Origin: JAPOXR01 sp963662395
GTDB taxonomy: Bacteria; Pseudomonadota; Alphaproteobacteria; Rhodobacterales; Rhodobacteraceae
Reading direction: 5' to 3'
Assembly (NCBI GenBank): GCA_963662395.1
Contig: OY759511.1
Span: 3,906,001-3,970,000, forward strand
Length of the DNA stretch: 64,000 nucleotides
Shown here: positions 52,715 through 62,875 of the stretch, one piece after another
Layout: each line of letters opens with the position of its first letter
Numbering within the stretch: position 1 is the first letter of the stretch
The notes under the pieces: generated by a model
Seen by the model: the letters and a program-made list of their open reading frames with translations, nothing else
What the model was told of the DNA's origin: nothing
Databases searched by the model: none
Made by a program: the position numbers and the translations under genes

Positions 52715-53548
52715 ATGAGCGGACAAGCGGACCCCGAGGTGCAAGGGCAGAATTACACCATGGGCTACAACGAGGAATTTCAGGTGCTCCTGCGTCGCAG
52801 GAGTGCGGCCAACAATGCCGCCCATCTGCTGCCGAGACTCAGCTCAGGCATGCGCCTCCTCGATGTGGGTTGCGGCCCGGGCACGATTTCGATGGGTCTG
52901 GCTGACGTGGTGGCCCCCGGAGAATTCATCGGCATCGACATCGAAGAGTCCCAGATCGAAATGGCCAAGGCGGCAGCGTCGGCCGGCGGTCACAAGAACG
53001 CAATGTTCCAGGTCGCAGACGCCCTGGATCTTCCGTTCGAGAGCGATTCCCTTGACGTCGTTCACGCCCACGCGGCCGTAATGCACGTGCCGGACGCCAG
53101 CGCTGCCGTTGCGGAAATGCTGCGCGTCCTGAAACCCGGCGGTATCATCTCCAGCAGGGACATGATCCTGTCCTCATGCTTCTCCGAACCAAGGCATGGT
53201 GACTTCGGCGATGCCTGGAAGACATTTGGCAAGCTCCTTTCCACAAACGGCGGACATCCGGAAATGGGAAAGGAGATCAAGGGCATGCTTCATGCCACGG
53301 GTTTCTCCGACATTACGGTAAGTGCGTCATTCGAGTGTTTCGCGGCCAAGGAGGATGTCGATTTCTTCCACGGGTTCGCGAGCGGATGGTTCTTCGCCGA
53401 CCAAACCATGGCAGCGGCAACAAAACTTGGCCTGGCCAGCGCCGACGACTTTGACCGTTGGCACGACCTGCTTGACCAATGGCGGGCTGACCAGGCAGCA
53501 TTTGCAGCGATCGCCTGGGGTGAGGCAATTGGAGTCAAGCCTGGGTAA
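52715..53548 (+). CDS. SAM-dependent methyltransferase (UbiE-like class I)
   Basis: A 277-residue class I methyltransferase. Motif I is RLLDVGCGPGTIS (47-59), followed by FIGIDIEESQIEMAKAAA, then VADALDLPF, and the family segment EMLRVLKPGGIISSRDM. The C-terminal part (180-277) is the helical region of the UbiE/COQ5-like group. The substrate is unknown. The ATG at 52715 begins the conserved part; the frame extends upstream to 52517 without conservation. Flanking sequence is debris, so context gives no clue. Confidence 0.85.
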   Translation: MSGQADPEVQGQNYTMGYNEEFQVLLRRRSAANNAAHLLPRLSSGMRLLDVGCGPGTISMGLADVVAPGEFIGIDIEESQIEMAKAAASAGGHKNAMFQVADALDLPFESDSLDVVHAHAAVMHVPDASAAVAEMLRVLKPGGIISSRDMILSSCFSEPRHGDFGDAWKTFGKLLSTNGGHPEMGKEIKGMLHATGFSDITVSASFECFAAKEDVDFFHGFASGWFFADQTMAAATKLGLASADDFDRWHDLLDQWRADQAAFAAIAWGEAIGVKPG

Positions 53549-53922
53549 GCGACCTCTCCCTGAGGGAAGCGGTTCCCGAAAAGCCTGCGCAATTGCCACC
53601 GCGCCATTTTCCGAGTCCGGGCATTCGGGCATCCTGACCGGCTGGCAGCAGAGCCCGCTTTGCTCGGCGGCCATGATTGGAGACGGTCCGGTCGGCGCGG
53701 GGCTGTTCGCAGGCTTCGATCCCGCGTTCCACGAATTCCTCCGCTCGGATGACCTGCGTGCAGGCACGGCAAGGCACGCTCGCGCGTGGCAGCCGTGATC
53801 GCCACCGGCACCTCCACGGCGAGGCGCGAGGCGCCGCCGCCCCGCTGTCGCCTCGCCGCGCTGGCTGCGATCTTGCAAGTTGCATACGGGAGAAGCCCTG
53901 GCCGGCATCTTCGCCAGATCGG
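53549..53922. other. Gap of about 370 bases
   Basis: Lies between the convergent methyltransferase and TIM-barrel genes. No recognisable gene and no clear terminator hairpin with a T run. Confidence 0.5.
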
Positions 53923-54786
53923 TCATGGCGCGTCGGTCCGGAGTGGGGTGGGCGACTTCCCGAGCCCGCGGGGATCGATGCGCTCGAGTTCGGCCTCCAC
54001 GAATTCGAAGGATTGCGCATAGGCCTGCAGCGGGTCGGTGAGCGCGTGGACCTCCGCCGCGAAGGGCTCGAAACTGACCGGCCCGGTGTATCCCGCGGCC
54101 AGCAACCCGGCCAGCTGTTCGATGTTGCCCAGCTGGTCTCGTTGGTCGACGAGAACACGATGTTCGTCACGAATCCCGGCCGGTGAGAGCTTCGGGTCCG
54201 CCACGCCCGAGACATGCACGATTCCGGTATGTTCAGGGTAGACCGGGCCACCGCCGGCAACTGCGTGGTGGAATGTATCATGGACAATGCAGAACTGTTC
54301 GCCGGCAGACAGGGACTCGATCGCCTCGATCGCCTCGCCCTTGTCGCGCAGGGCGCAACTCTCGAACCCCAGGGGCTCGATCAGGCCTTTCAGGCCGCTC
54401 GCCTCGAAGAGCGGTTTCAGCTCGCCGATGGCAGTGCGCAAATCCTCCCTCCGCCTTGCTCGCCCCGTTGCCTTGCCATCGTTCCGGGCGATCAGGCTGA
54501 CCATTTCGGCACCGCAGGCGACAGCGATCCCGATCAGGGCAGCGGCCTCCTCACGCCTGGCGTCGGACCAGTCGTTGAACGCCTTGACCTCGGCCAATGC
54601 CAGGATTCGAAGCCCGGCCGCATTCGTGGCCGCGCGCACCCGTTCGGGTGCCGCGCCTTCGAAGAGCCGACCCGGAAGGTCGTTGCGGAATTCCACGCCG
54701 ACGCAGCCGAGGGCCTTGGCGAGTTGCAGGAAGTCTGCCCAGCCGAGCCTCGGTGCAGCCATGTGGTTGAGTGCGCGCATGTACAT
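53923..54786 (-). CDS. Sugar phosphate isomerase/epimerase-like TIM barrel (IolI/IolE type)
   Basis: A 287-residue AP-endonuclease-2-like TIM barrel. It opens MRALNHMAAPRLGWADFLQL, with GCVGVEFRNDLPGR and later EPLGFESCALR, IVHDTFHH and HVSGVADP, whose acidic and His residues form the metal site. The family includes inosose isomerase and dehydratase. A good ribosome site (GGAGGAGGG) precedes the ATG at 54786. The tail of a Gfo/Idh/MocA dehydrogenase lies 17 bases upstream on the same strand, so it was probably part of an inositol-type catabolic operon that has been cut down. Confidence 0.82.
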   Translation of the reverse strand: MYMRALNHMAAPRLGWADFLQLAKALGCVGVEFRNDLPGRLFEGAAPERVRAATNAAGLRILALAEVKAFNDWSDARREEAAALIGIAVACGAEMVSLIARNDGKATGRARRREDLRTAIGELKPLFEASGLKGLIEPLGFESCALRDKGEAIEAIESLSAGEQFCIVHDTFHHAVAGGGPVYPEHTGIVHVSGVADPKLSPAGIRDEHRVLVDQRDQLGNIEQLAGLLAAGYTGPVSFEPFAAEVHALTDPLQAYAQSFEFVEAELERIDPRGLGKSPTPLRTDAP

Positions 54787-54803
54787 TGTTCCCTCCTCCG
54801 GTT

Positions 54804-54932
54804 TCAATCCAGCGTGACAGCCGAACCGGTTTCGGCGCTTTTCCGGGCAGCATCGGCGAGGATCAGGGCCTTGCGTCCATCTTCTCCCGAGACCGATGGT
54901 TGCCTGCCTGCTTCCACTGCGAGGAGCTGGCC
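54804..54932 (-). pseudogene. Gfo/Idh/MocA oxidoreductase, C-terminal remnant
   Basis: About 42 residues with EAGRQPSVSGEDGRKALILA and ending AARKSAETGSAVTLD, the usual tail of inositol 2-dehydrogenase-like oxidoreductases. The Rossmann domain and the rest of the protein are missing; upstream sequence is the GntR remnant. A deletion joined the two. Confidence 0.7.
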
Positions 54933-55092
54933 TTGTCGGGTTCCCGCCCCACGCGGGCATCGAACGCCAGGTCCGAAAGCCGCTGTTCTGAACAAGCGCA
55001 CAGCACCCTTTGGATTTCGTGGAGATCGTGTGTGTCCAGCAAGGTCAAAGCCACAACCATGAATTTGCAAAGCAGCGAAGACCGTGACCTGT

Positions 55093-55560
55093 TCAGTCTT
55101 CGAAGAATTCGGCATGCGACTTGCGGATTCCGGCAATGACATCGTCAAGCCTGGACAAATGGGCCGTGATTGCGCCGATCAACGCACTCTCATCGCGTCT
55201 GCCTAGCGCTTCGGCGATATCAGCACATGGTCCTCGAGGAGTTCCTCCATCGTCGCCGGTTTGGAAAGGCTCAGGACACAGATGCGATCGACTGCCGCCT
55301 TGTTTTCGGCAATGGTGCCAAACATCAGGGCGCTGTCGCCAGCATCGCAAAGGTGCTTGTGGAAATCGTAGTCCAGCGCATGGAAACGCTCCACGTCGCG
55401 CTTCTTCATCGCCGCCCGCTGGTCTTCGAGGTCCTTTCTCAATCTCTCGTCGTGCAACGAGGTGGCCAACTTGCAAGCCCGCCGCAGTATTTCGCATTCC
55501 ACCGCCATGCGGATGAACCGCGCACGCCTGATCTTCGCCGAGGAAAACTCCCGTCCGGCT
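55093..55560 (-). pseudogene. GntR-family regulator, FCD domain remnant
   Basis: The FCD effector domain is recognisable in two frames: ECEILRRACKLATSLHDERL, LDYDFHKHLCDAGDSALMFG and ICVLSLSKPATMEELLEDH in the first; then IAEALGRRDESALIGAITAH and RLDDVIAGIRKSHAEFFED in the second. The shift falls near 55215. The N-terminal DNA-binding wing is missing, replaced by the IS1634 fragment. It was probably the regulator of the neighbouring sugar/inositol genes. Confidence 0.75.
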
Positions 55561-55567
55561 CCGGCAC

Positions 55568-55888
55568 ATGCGACGGCGACTGGCGCCGCTGCTCTTTCAG
55601 GATGATGACCCGGACGGTGCCCGGGCAGCACGGGCCTCGCCGGTGGAGCCGGCCAGGGTCTCGGCAGCCGCCAGGGCCAGGGCCGGAGCCAGGACCACCC
55701 CTGACGGGCTGCCGGTGCACGGCTTCCGCACCTTGCTTGATGACCTGGCCACGCTGACGCTGAACGAGGTGAGCCTGCCGGGCAATCCGGATCCGGCCCT
55801 CCCGCTGCCGGCGACGCCGACGCAGCTGCAAAACCGCGCCTTTGAGCTTCTGAACATCGACCCGGCCCGGATGTTGCCATGCATGTGA
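55568..55888 (+). pseudogene. IS1634-type transposase, C-terminal fragment
   Basis: About 106 residues: MRRRLAPLLFQDDDPDGARA, then TTPDGLPVHGFRTLLDDLAT and LNIDPARMLP, the end of an IS1634-family transposase. The catalytic part is missing on the left, where it abuts the GntR remnant. The natural stop is retained. Dead fragment. Confidence 0.6.
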
Positions 55889-56349
55889 CAGGTTGACAGC
55901 CGAAAGACGGTCCGGAAAACCATTGAAAATCAGCAGGATGTTCCCGGGATTCTTCTTGAGGCGGTCCTGAAGTTCCGTGCAGATCTTGTCATGGTGTTTC
56001 CCCGGAATCCGACCGGCGGGTGTCTTTCGGGGCGGTGGCGGGTTGGCGCCGCGCCGACAGGATTGTCGCCGAAGACCCGATTTCAACCAAGACCCGTGAT
56101 CTGGCCAGGGGGCATGATTTCGCCCTGGCGGATCGCAGTTTTCCCGGTGCATTGAAATTGCACGACGATTTCGTGCCCCATCCGGCGGTGATCGCCGGTT
56201 CCAGGTGATCTGGCGAAATTGTTGCAGATGTGCCGCGGAATTTCGCGCCCCCCGGAATTCTGCCTGGAATCCGGCCCCGCCCGGCAGGGCTGACAGAGTG
56301 TTCCAAGGCAAGACAGAGCTCCGGATACGGAGCGGAAAGGAACACTCCG
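55889..56349. other. Stretch between IS1634 and ISKra4 remnants
   Basis: About 460 bases. On the minus strand the frame reading KHHDKICTELQDRLKKNPGN and then FNGFPDRLSAVNLSHAW looks protein-like but is short and unrecognised. Nothing else is seen. Probably more mobile-element debris. Confidence 0.35.
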
Positions 56350-57662
56350 ATGCGGAATCTGCAGGTACCATCCCCCTTTGCCGATACCGGTGACGATGTC
56401 ATGCAGGAGGCGGGAGGCTTCGTGGAGCAGGAACTGCGCCATCTCGCCGACACCGCCGGGTGCGGGATTGCGGACGCGCTTGCGAAAATGATCAGCCGGG
56501 ACCCGCTGACCGGCGAGCAGGTCTTCAAGGGCAGCATCGACGGGTTTGCCCGCGCCCTGACGGGCAAGGCCTGCGAGATGCTCGATGACCATGGCGAGTA
56601 TCCGGAGGTGGATGGCAGGACCTGCCGCAGGGCCGGGGCCACCCCGGGCCAGGCGATGACGCTCTCGGCAAGGTCGAATACACGCGCTCGCGCTACCGTC
56701 CGACATCGGGCAGGGGCGCATCCATCTACGGGCCGAGGCCGTCCTCGGCCTGACCGGGAGTTCCCTGACGCCGGCGGTGGCCCGGCGGTCAGTTCGCTGG
56801 TCAGGCTGACCGCCGAGGCCGGACGGCGCTTCGAGGAAGGCGCCGATGATCTCATGGCCGAAGAGGACATCCACCCGGCGGCGGTGGCGGTGATGGTCTC
56901 CGCCGGCGGCGTCATGCTGCGCATGCATGCCGAGGCCGTGGATGGCAAGGCGGTCGATGCCGGCTGGCGGGAGGCATGCTGCAGCGCGTCTGTCCGGGCC
57001 GTCTTCCGGAGGCCGGCAAGGCGAGCCTGAAGGCAGGGCCGAGCCGGCAGCTCTTTCACCGGCTGCGGCAGCGGCCCGGGCCGAAGCTGGTGGCGATCGC
57101 CGACGGCGCCCGTGACAACCGGTCCTTCCCGGACAATCCCGGCCCGGATGTGACGGTACTCGACTTCTTCCATGCAGCCCGACACATGAAGGTGGCCGCC
57201 GATGCCGCCTTCGGCGATGGCAGCGGCGAGAGCACGGCCTGGTTCGGGAAATGGCGCCATGTGCTTCGCCGCCACCCGGACGGCGCCCGCAAGGGGGCGG
57301 GTGCCCTGCGCTACCTGCTCCGGAAGGGAGAGGGCAGCACCGGCATCATTGCCCGCGGGCCCGGCTGTTTTCGCCAGGGTCGGCACCGCATGAAGTACCG
57401 GCAAGCCGCCGATGCCGGCCATCCCGTCGGATCGGGTGCCGTGGAGGCTGCGAACAGGGTGCTGGTGACCTGCCGGATGAAGCGCTCGGGCCAGAGATGG
57501 GGACGCGATGGCGGCCAGGGCGTGCCGACCTTCCGGTCACTGGCCAGGTCCGGCCGCACGGGCCGGGCATGGGCCAGGCTGGCCAGGAGCCGGCAGCCAT
57601 GGAAACCACCGGCCGGGGGCGAGGCCGCCAATGACAACCAGGGGCTGGCTCTTGCCGCCTGA
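56350..57662 (+). pseudogene. ISKra4-family transposase, frameshifted
   Basis: The element is nearly full length but broken. From 56350 one frame gives the N-terminal part (QEAGGFVEQELRHLADTAGC, FARALTGKACEML), which shifts near 56680. Another gives HAEAVDGKAVDAGWREA, and from about 56990 the third gives LVAIADGARDNRSFPDN, VLDFFHAARHMKVAADAAFG, IGSG-type HPVGSGAVEAANRVLVTCRM and RSGQRWGRDGGQGV, with the catalytic acidic residues of this family. At least two frameshifts separate these parts. The stop at 57662 is natural. Confidence 0.82.
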
Positions 57663-57833
57663 TTCGTTCCTGCTGGATTGATGCCCTGAAAGACGCGCCA
57701 TACCCAAATCACTCCCTGGCCAGGGTAGTTGGTTGAATGGAGTGACCGAATTGCGTTAGGCTGTCGGAAGTGGGTAGCCATCGCCAACATTTGGCTGAAA
57801 GGCATCCCGTGGACACGCAATTGGGAGAAAATC

Positions 57834-58829
57834 ATGAAACACCTTGGAAAACTGGCACTCGTTGCCGGGTTCGCGCTCGCGGGCCTGCCGGGCGCCGAGC
57901 AAAGCGCATTTGCCGCTGACAAGACGTATATCACCATTGGGACCGGCGGTCCGACGGGCGTCTATTTCGTTTCGGGCAATGCGATTTGCAGGATGGTGCA
58001 CAAGGAAGCCGCCGAGGGACGCGATTCCGGACGCAAGCACAATATCCGCTGTTCGGCACCGTCATCGGCAGGTTCGACATACAATATTGCCCAGATCACC
58101 GATGGCGAGTTCGACTTCGGCGTGGCGCAATCCGACTGGCAATACCATTCCGTCAACGGATCGTCGGAAAAAGTCACGAGCAACCCCGATCTCCGCGCCG
58201 TGTTTTCGGTGCATCCCGAACCCTACCAGCTGATTGCAGCCAAGGATTCCGGCATCAACTCCTGGATGGACCTTGAAGGCAAGAGGTTCAACATGGGCAA
58301 CCCGGGTTCGGGACAGCGGGCAACAACAGAGTTGCTCATGGAACGTTACGGCACGCCAGTTGAGTTCTTTGGTCTGGTGACCGACATGACGTCGTCGGAA
58401 CATTCCAAGGCACTCTGTGATGGCAAGATCGATGCATATGGATACGTGGTAGGCATTCCAAATTCGGGAGTTGCCGTGGCCACAGAGGGTTGCGGTGCCT
58501 ACATCGTCAATCTCGACACGGACGTCGAAAGCGGACTGATATCCGAATTCCCGTTCTACGGCCCGGTCACCATTCCCGAAGGCGCCTATTCATCTACAGT
58601 CGCTCCTGTAAATACCTTCGGTGGGTATGCAACCATTGTCACCGATGCGAGCGTACCAGAAGACGTGGTCTACGAGGTAGTCCGGGCGGTCTTCGAGAAC
58701 CTCGATGACTTCAAGGCGCTGCATCCGGCCTACTCGATACTGACTCCGGAAGGAATGATCACGAATGGCCTGTCCGCACCGATACATCCCGGTGCTGCCA
58801 GGTACTACAAGGAAAAGGGTTTGATGTAG
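57834..58829 (+). CDS. TRAP transporter substrate-binding protein, TAXI type
   Basis: A 331-residue periplasmic protein. A signal peptide (basic start, then LALVAGFALAGL) ends about AFA-AD. The mature part opens YITIGTGGPTGVYFVSG, the TAXI signature, with SAGSTYNIAQI, FGVAQSDW and MGNPGSGQRAT after it. TAXI proteins deliver a carboxylate or amino acid to a fused TRAP permease, encoded next here. GGGAGAAA precedes the ATG at 57834. The neighbouring M20 amidohydrolase suggests an N-acyl or amide substrate; this is inferred. Confidence 0.92.
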   Translation: MKHLGKLALVAGFALAGLPGAEQSAFAADKTYITIGTGGPTGVYFVSGNAICRMVHKEAAEGRDSGRKHNIRCSAPSSAGSTYNIAQITDGEFDFGVAQSDWQYHSVNGSSEKVTSNPDLRAVFSVHPEPYQLIAAKDSGINSWMDLEGKRFNMGNPGSGQRATTELLMERYGTPVEFFGLVTDMTSSEHSKALCDGKIDAYGYVVGIPNSGVAVATEGCGAYIVNLDTDVESGLISEFPFYGPVTIPEGAYSSTVAPVNTFGGYATIVTDASVPEDVVYEVVRAVFENLDDFKALHPAYSILTPEGMITNGLSAPIHPGAARYYKEKGLM

Positions 58830-58880
58830 AACTCGGCACGGTGACGACTGTTTTCGTCAACACCGTCCGAATACATTCGT

Positions 58881-58913
58881 TTCCCCCCTTTGCTCAAATG
58901 TCAAAGGGGGGAA
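58881..58913 (+). promoter_or_regulatory. Hairpin covering the ribosome site of the TRAP permease gene
   Basis: TTCCCCCCTTTG pairs perfectly with CAAAGGGGGGAA across a 9-base loop (58893-58901). The 3' arm contains the purine-rich ribosome site 8-9 bases before the TTG start at 58921. There is no T run, so it is not a terminator. Such a hairpin would lower permease translation relative to the binding protein and protect the 3' end of the upstream message. Confidence 0.75.
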
Positions 58914-58920
58914 GTCTCCG

Positions 58921-61326
58921 TTGAACGGGTTGAGCCCAACGCCTGCACCAACTCCGCATGTCGACGGATTAGTCGAGAGATTCGATGGGCCGCGACGGGC
59001 CCTCGGCGGTTCGCTTGCGGTTCTTGTGCCGCTGGTTGCATTCAGCTGGTCTCTCTGGCAACTCTGGATCGCATCACCACTGCCCTTCGAGTTTGGTTTC
59101 GGGATCTTCGTTGACTTGCCGGCAAGGGCACTGCATCTGGCATTTGGACTGCTGCTCGGCTTCCTGATGTTTCCCTCGGCCTGGGAGGCAGCCGGAACAA
59201 GCCGTGGCTTGATTACAGTCGGGGGCGGCGTACTCGCCTTCGCGGTCTGTTCCTATGGATGGATCGCCTATGACGGCATTGTCAGCCGGGACGGAATTCT
59301 TCTCGAAATCCAGTTCGCGGGATTTGGCATTCCGCTGGAGGCGTTACTCGGCGGTGCCGGGATCTTGTTGTTGCTTGAAGCGACAAGGCGCAGCATCGGT
59401 CTTCCGCTTGTCATCGTGTGCTCGATTTTCCTGCTATACTCGATTTACGGCCAGTCGATGCCCGATGTCATTTCGCACAAGGGCGTCTCCCTTGAGAGGC
59501 TGATCGGTTACCAGTGGCTGTCGAGCGAGGCAGTGTTCGGGATCCCCATCGATGTCTCGGTCAGTTATGTCTTTCTGTTTGTCCTCTTTGGCGCGTTCAT
59601 GGACAAGGCTGGCGCAGGACGGTTCTTTCTTGACCTGTCTTTCGGACTGGTCGGAGCAAATCGCGGTGGGCCGGCCAAAGCGGCGATCATGGCCTCCGGA
59701 CTGACTGGAACGGTTTCGGGTTCGTCCATTGCAAACACGGTGACCACCGGTGCCTTTACAATCCCACTCATGAAAAAGATGGGGTTTCCAGCACACAAGG
59801 CCGGTGCAATCGAGGTGGCGGCATCCACAAATGGCCAATTGATGCCACCGATCATGGGGGCATCGGCATTCATAATTGCCGAGTTCATCGGCATTTCCTA
59901 CTACGACGTGATCATCCACGCCGCCATTCCGGCATTCATTTCCTATTGCGCCCTGTTCTACATCTCCCATCTCGAGTCGGCGAAACTCGGAATCAGGGGC
60001 ATGGAAAAATCCGAATTGCCCAACGTCATGGCCACGCTCAAGGGCGGGGTCCAATATCTCATACCACTTGGTGCCCTGATATACCTGCTGCTGGTTGAAC
60101 GCTGGAGTCCGGGCAGCGCGGTCTTCTATGCCATACTGTTGCTGGTCGGGATCATCTACATCGCCGCGGTCATTGACGCCCGGCGGGCGCACAAATCTGC
60201 CCTGCATGGCTTGCTGTCCGGCAGCAGAACGACATTTGATGCCATGGTTTCCGGAGCCAAGAGCATGGCCGGGGTCACGGCAGCGGTTGGTGCGGCCGGA
60301 ATCATTGTCGGTGCGGTCTCGTCAACCGGGCTGAACAACGCCATGCTCTCGGTGATCGAGGCAATTTCCCAAGGCAATTTCTACATTCTACTGCCTCTCG
60401 TCGCGGTGGTTTGCCTGATCCTTGGCATGGGATTGCCGACCACAGCCAACTATATCGTCGTGGCATCGCTGATGGCGACGGTCCTCGTTGAACTCGGTAA
60501 CGCGTCCGGACTCGTCATCCCGTTGATAGCAGTACATCTCTACGTACTCTACTTCGGCCTGATGGCTGACTCGACACCTCCCGTATGCCTTGCAGCCTTT
60601 GCGGCTTCGGCGATTTCCGGGGCAAACCCCATGCGGACGGGCGTGCAGTCATTTCTGTATGACATCCGAACCAGCATTCTCCCAATCGTGTTCATATTCA
60701 ATCCGGAATTGTTGCTCGTCGGGGTAACCAGCCTGTGGCACGGCGCCACCATTTTTTTCGTCTCGCTGATTGCCATCCTGTGTTTTGCCTGCGTTACCCA
60801 GGGATGGTTCCTCACCAGGTTGTCCATTGCCGAACGTGCATTGCTGCTGATCGTTGTTGTTGCATTGTTCCGGCCGGATGCCCTCATGAACCGCGTGTTC
60901 CCCGAATTCAGCCCGGTTTCGCTTGAACATGTCCTTGCCGATGGCGGTGAAGCAATGCCTGATGATCGTGCCGTACGCTTGCATGTCACGCGATGGACGG
61001 AGTACGGGGACCGCTACAAGCTCTTCGTCATACCGCCCGGGTCGCTGGCAGATGGCAATAGTCTCGGCGAACGCCTCGGCATATCCATCGAACCGGAGAA
61101 AGGGCGCGGCCATCGCGTGAACAACCTGCAATTCAACGGACCGGCAGAATTGGCCGGCCTTACCTTCGGTGACAACATTGACGAGATCGACATCGCGGAA
61201 CTCGATCGCCCTGCCAAGGAATGGGCGTACATCCTCGGATTCCTTGCACTAGGCGTGGTTATCCTGACGCAATCCATGAAATCGAGACGGAATCCGCCAC
61301 ACCGCAACAGGTTGCAGGACAGTTGA
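58921..61326 (+). CDS. Fused TRAP transporter permease (DctQM type) with C-terminal DUF3394-like domain
   Basis: An 801-residue membrane protein joining the small (4 spans) and large (12 spans) TRAP subunits, the usual partner of TAXI binding proteins. Family segments include SGLTGTVSGSSIANTVTTGAF, cited here as GTVSGSSIANTVTTG, then AASTNGQLMPPIMGASAFI, LILGMGLPTTANYIVVA and DSTPPVCLAAFAASAI. After the last transport segments a soluble part (about 680-770) with a PDZ-like look (FNGPAELAGLTFGDNIDEID) and a final membrane span follow. The start is a TTG at 58921. No ATG occurs nearby in frame before the conserved part. Confidence 0.9.
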   Translation: MNGLSPTPAPTPHVDGLVERFDGPRRALGGSLAVLVPLVAFSWSLWQLWIASPLPFEFGFGIFVDLPARALHLAFGLLLGFLMFPSAWEAAGTSRGLITVGGGVLAFAVCSYGWIAYDGIVSRDGILLEIQFAGFGIPLEALLGGAGILLLLEATRRSIGLPLVIVCSIFLLYSIYGQSMPDVISHKGVSLERLIGYQWLSSEAVFGIPIDVSVSYVFLFVLFGAFMDKAGAGRFFLDLSFGLVGANRGGPAKAAIMASGLTGTVSGSSIANTVTTGAFTIPLMKKMGFPAHKAGAIEVAASTNGQLMPPIMGASAFIIAEFIGISYYDVIIHAAIPAFISYCALFYISHLESAKLGIRGMEKSELPNVMATLKGGVQYLIPLGALIYLLLVERWSPGSAVFYAILLLVGIIYIAAVIDARRAHKSALHGLLSGSRTTFDAMVSGAKSMAGVTAAVGAAGIIVGAVSSTGLNNAMLSVIEAISQGNFYILLPLVAVVCLILGMGLPTTANYIVVASLMATVLVELGNASGLVIPLIAVHLYVLYFGLMADSTPPVCLAAFAASAISGANPMRTGVQSFLYDIRTSILPIVFIFNPELLLVGVTSLWHGATIFFVSLIAILCFACVTQGWFLTRLSIAERALLLIVVVALFRPDALMNRVFPEFSPVSLEHVLADGGEAMPDDRAVRLHVTRWTEYGDRYKLFVIPPGSLADGNSLGERLGISIEPEKGRGHRVNNLQFNGPAELAGLTFGDNIDEIDIAELDRPAKEWAYILGFLALGVVILTQSMKSRRNPPHRNRLQDS

Positions 61327-61328
61327 CA

Positions 61329-62609
61329 ATGGCCAAGATCACACCAGCGACACTGAATCCCGCCGCGGTTTCACAAATCCTGAAAGATGTAGACGATTCT
61401 CGGGACCAACTTGTCGAATTGACCCGAATGCTGGTCCGCATTCCTACCGAATCACCGCAAAGCGACACGACCGCCGCGGTTCGCCTGATCGCTGGTGAGC
61501 TTGCGGGCCGGACCGGGGTTGAAGTCACAACGCATACGGCACGGGAACCGATTCAAAACCTCGTGGCCAAGCTGCGGGCGACGACACCGGGCAAACGACT
61601 GATTCTCAACGGACATCTCGACACCTACCCGGCCGGAGATCACGATGCCTGGACCGACGGGCCGTATTCCGGTTCGATTCGAGGTGGCAGGCTGTATGGC
61701 CGGGGGTCTTCCGACATGAAGGGCGGCGTCGCATGCCTCGTCCACGTGTTCAGGGCCCTGGCGCAGATGCGCGACATGTGGGCAGGAGAAGTATGCCTGA
61801 CCTTGGCTGGAGACGAAGAGACCATGGGTGTTCTCGGCAGCCAGTTTCTTCTCGATACAACGAGGGATGCGCGGGGTGACGCCATGCTGAATGCCGATGT
61901 CAGTTCGCCTGCGGTGCCCCGGGTCGGCGAAAAGGGCATGATCTGGGTCGACGTTTTCGCCAGGGGCAAACCGGCGCATGGCGCGCATGTTCACATTGGC
62001 GAGAACGCCATTGATGCGTTGTGCCATGCCATGAGTGCCCTTTCGGGGCTGTCGTCCCTTGACGTGAGACTGCCGGACGAGGTTGCGAGGACGATCAAGG
62101 CTGCCCGGCCTGTATCGGAGCCGATCGGCGGGGACGGTGAAGCGGAGGTCCTGAGGTCGCTGACGGTGAATTTTGGTCGCATTTCCGGCGGCTGCTCCGC
62201 AAATCTCGTTCCTGATCGCGCCGAAGCCAGTGCCGACATCCGCTTGCCAATGGGGGTGACGGTCGACGAGGTCGAGTCGGAGATCTCGAGGTTGCTTGAT
62301 CCCCTCCCTGGCATACGGTTTGACATCGTCCGTCGGTATGAGCCGACATGGACATCGCTGCACGAACCGGTTGTGATGGCCACGGTTGACGCCTGCCATC
62401 GGGTTCTCGGGAGCACCCCGTCCGTCAACATGCGAGTCGGAGCATCCGACGCGCGCCTCTACCGTGCTGCGGGAATTCCCTCCGTGGTCTGCGGGTTGAC
62501 ACCGTATAACCTCGGAGGGCCCGACGAATATGTCGAAATCGAGGAACTCGGTGATGTTGCCAAGATACACCTTCTCTCGGCACTCAATTTTCTGTCGGCC
62601 GGCTGTTGA
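61329..62609 (+). CDS. M20-family metallo-amidohydrolase (ArgE/DapE type)
   Basis: A 426-residue zinc peptidase-like enzyme. Metal and catalytic residues are visible: His96 in NGHLDTYPAG, Asp129 in GRGSSDMKGG, the general base Glu163 and Glu164 in GDEETMG, and the dimerisation domain with GKPAHGAHVH. The family removes acyl groups from amino acids such as N-acetylornithine or succinyl-diaminopimelate. It starts 2 bases after the TRAP permease stop, so it probably processes the imported compound. The exact substrate is unknown. Confidence 0.88.
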   Translation: MAKITPATLNPAAVSQILKDVDDSRDQLVELTRMLVRIPTESPQSDTTAAVRLIAGELAGRTGVEVTTHTAREPIQNLVAKLRATTPGKRLILNGHLDTYPAGDHDAWTDGPYSGSIRGGRLYGRGSSDMKGGVACLVHVFRALAQMRDMWAGEVCLTLAGDEETMGVLGSQFLLDTTRDARGDAMLNADVSSPAVPRVGEKGMIWVDVFARGKPAHGAHVHIGENAIDALCHAMSALSGLSSLDVRLPDEVARTIKAARPVSEPIGGDGEAEVLRSLTVNFGRISGGCSANLVPDRAEASADIRLPMGVTVDEVESEISRLLDPLPGIRFDIVRRYEPTWTSLHEPVVMATVDACHRVLGSTPSVNMRVGASDARLYRAAGIPSVVCGLTPYNLGGPDEYVEIEELGDVAKIHLLSALNFLSAGC

Positions 62610-62875
62610 CCCGGCTCCACGGCGATGGTCCGCCCCCGATCCGGTCTACTGGACGTCTCGCCGAAGGAAATACGACCCTGCCCGTCAACTTCCGCGGCAG
62701 GCTCGGCCGACCTGGGGAGCACGGACATACCCCTTGGCGTCATGGGCTGCCGACTCCATCCATCCGGCCGTCATTATGCGGCAGGTTCGGATTGCGCAAG
62801 AGTTCGAGCCTGGATTCCTGGCCCTTGTCGCCGAATTCGGGTGTGGATGGATCATCCCGACGAGAAGGAGTGACG

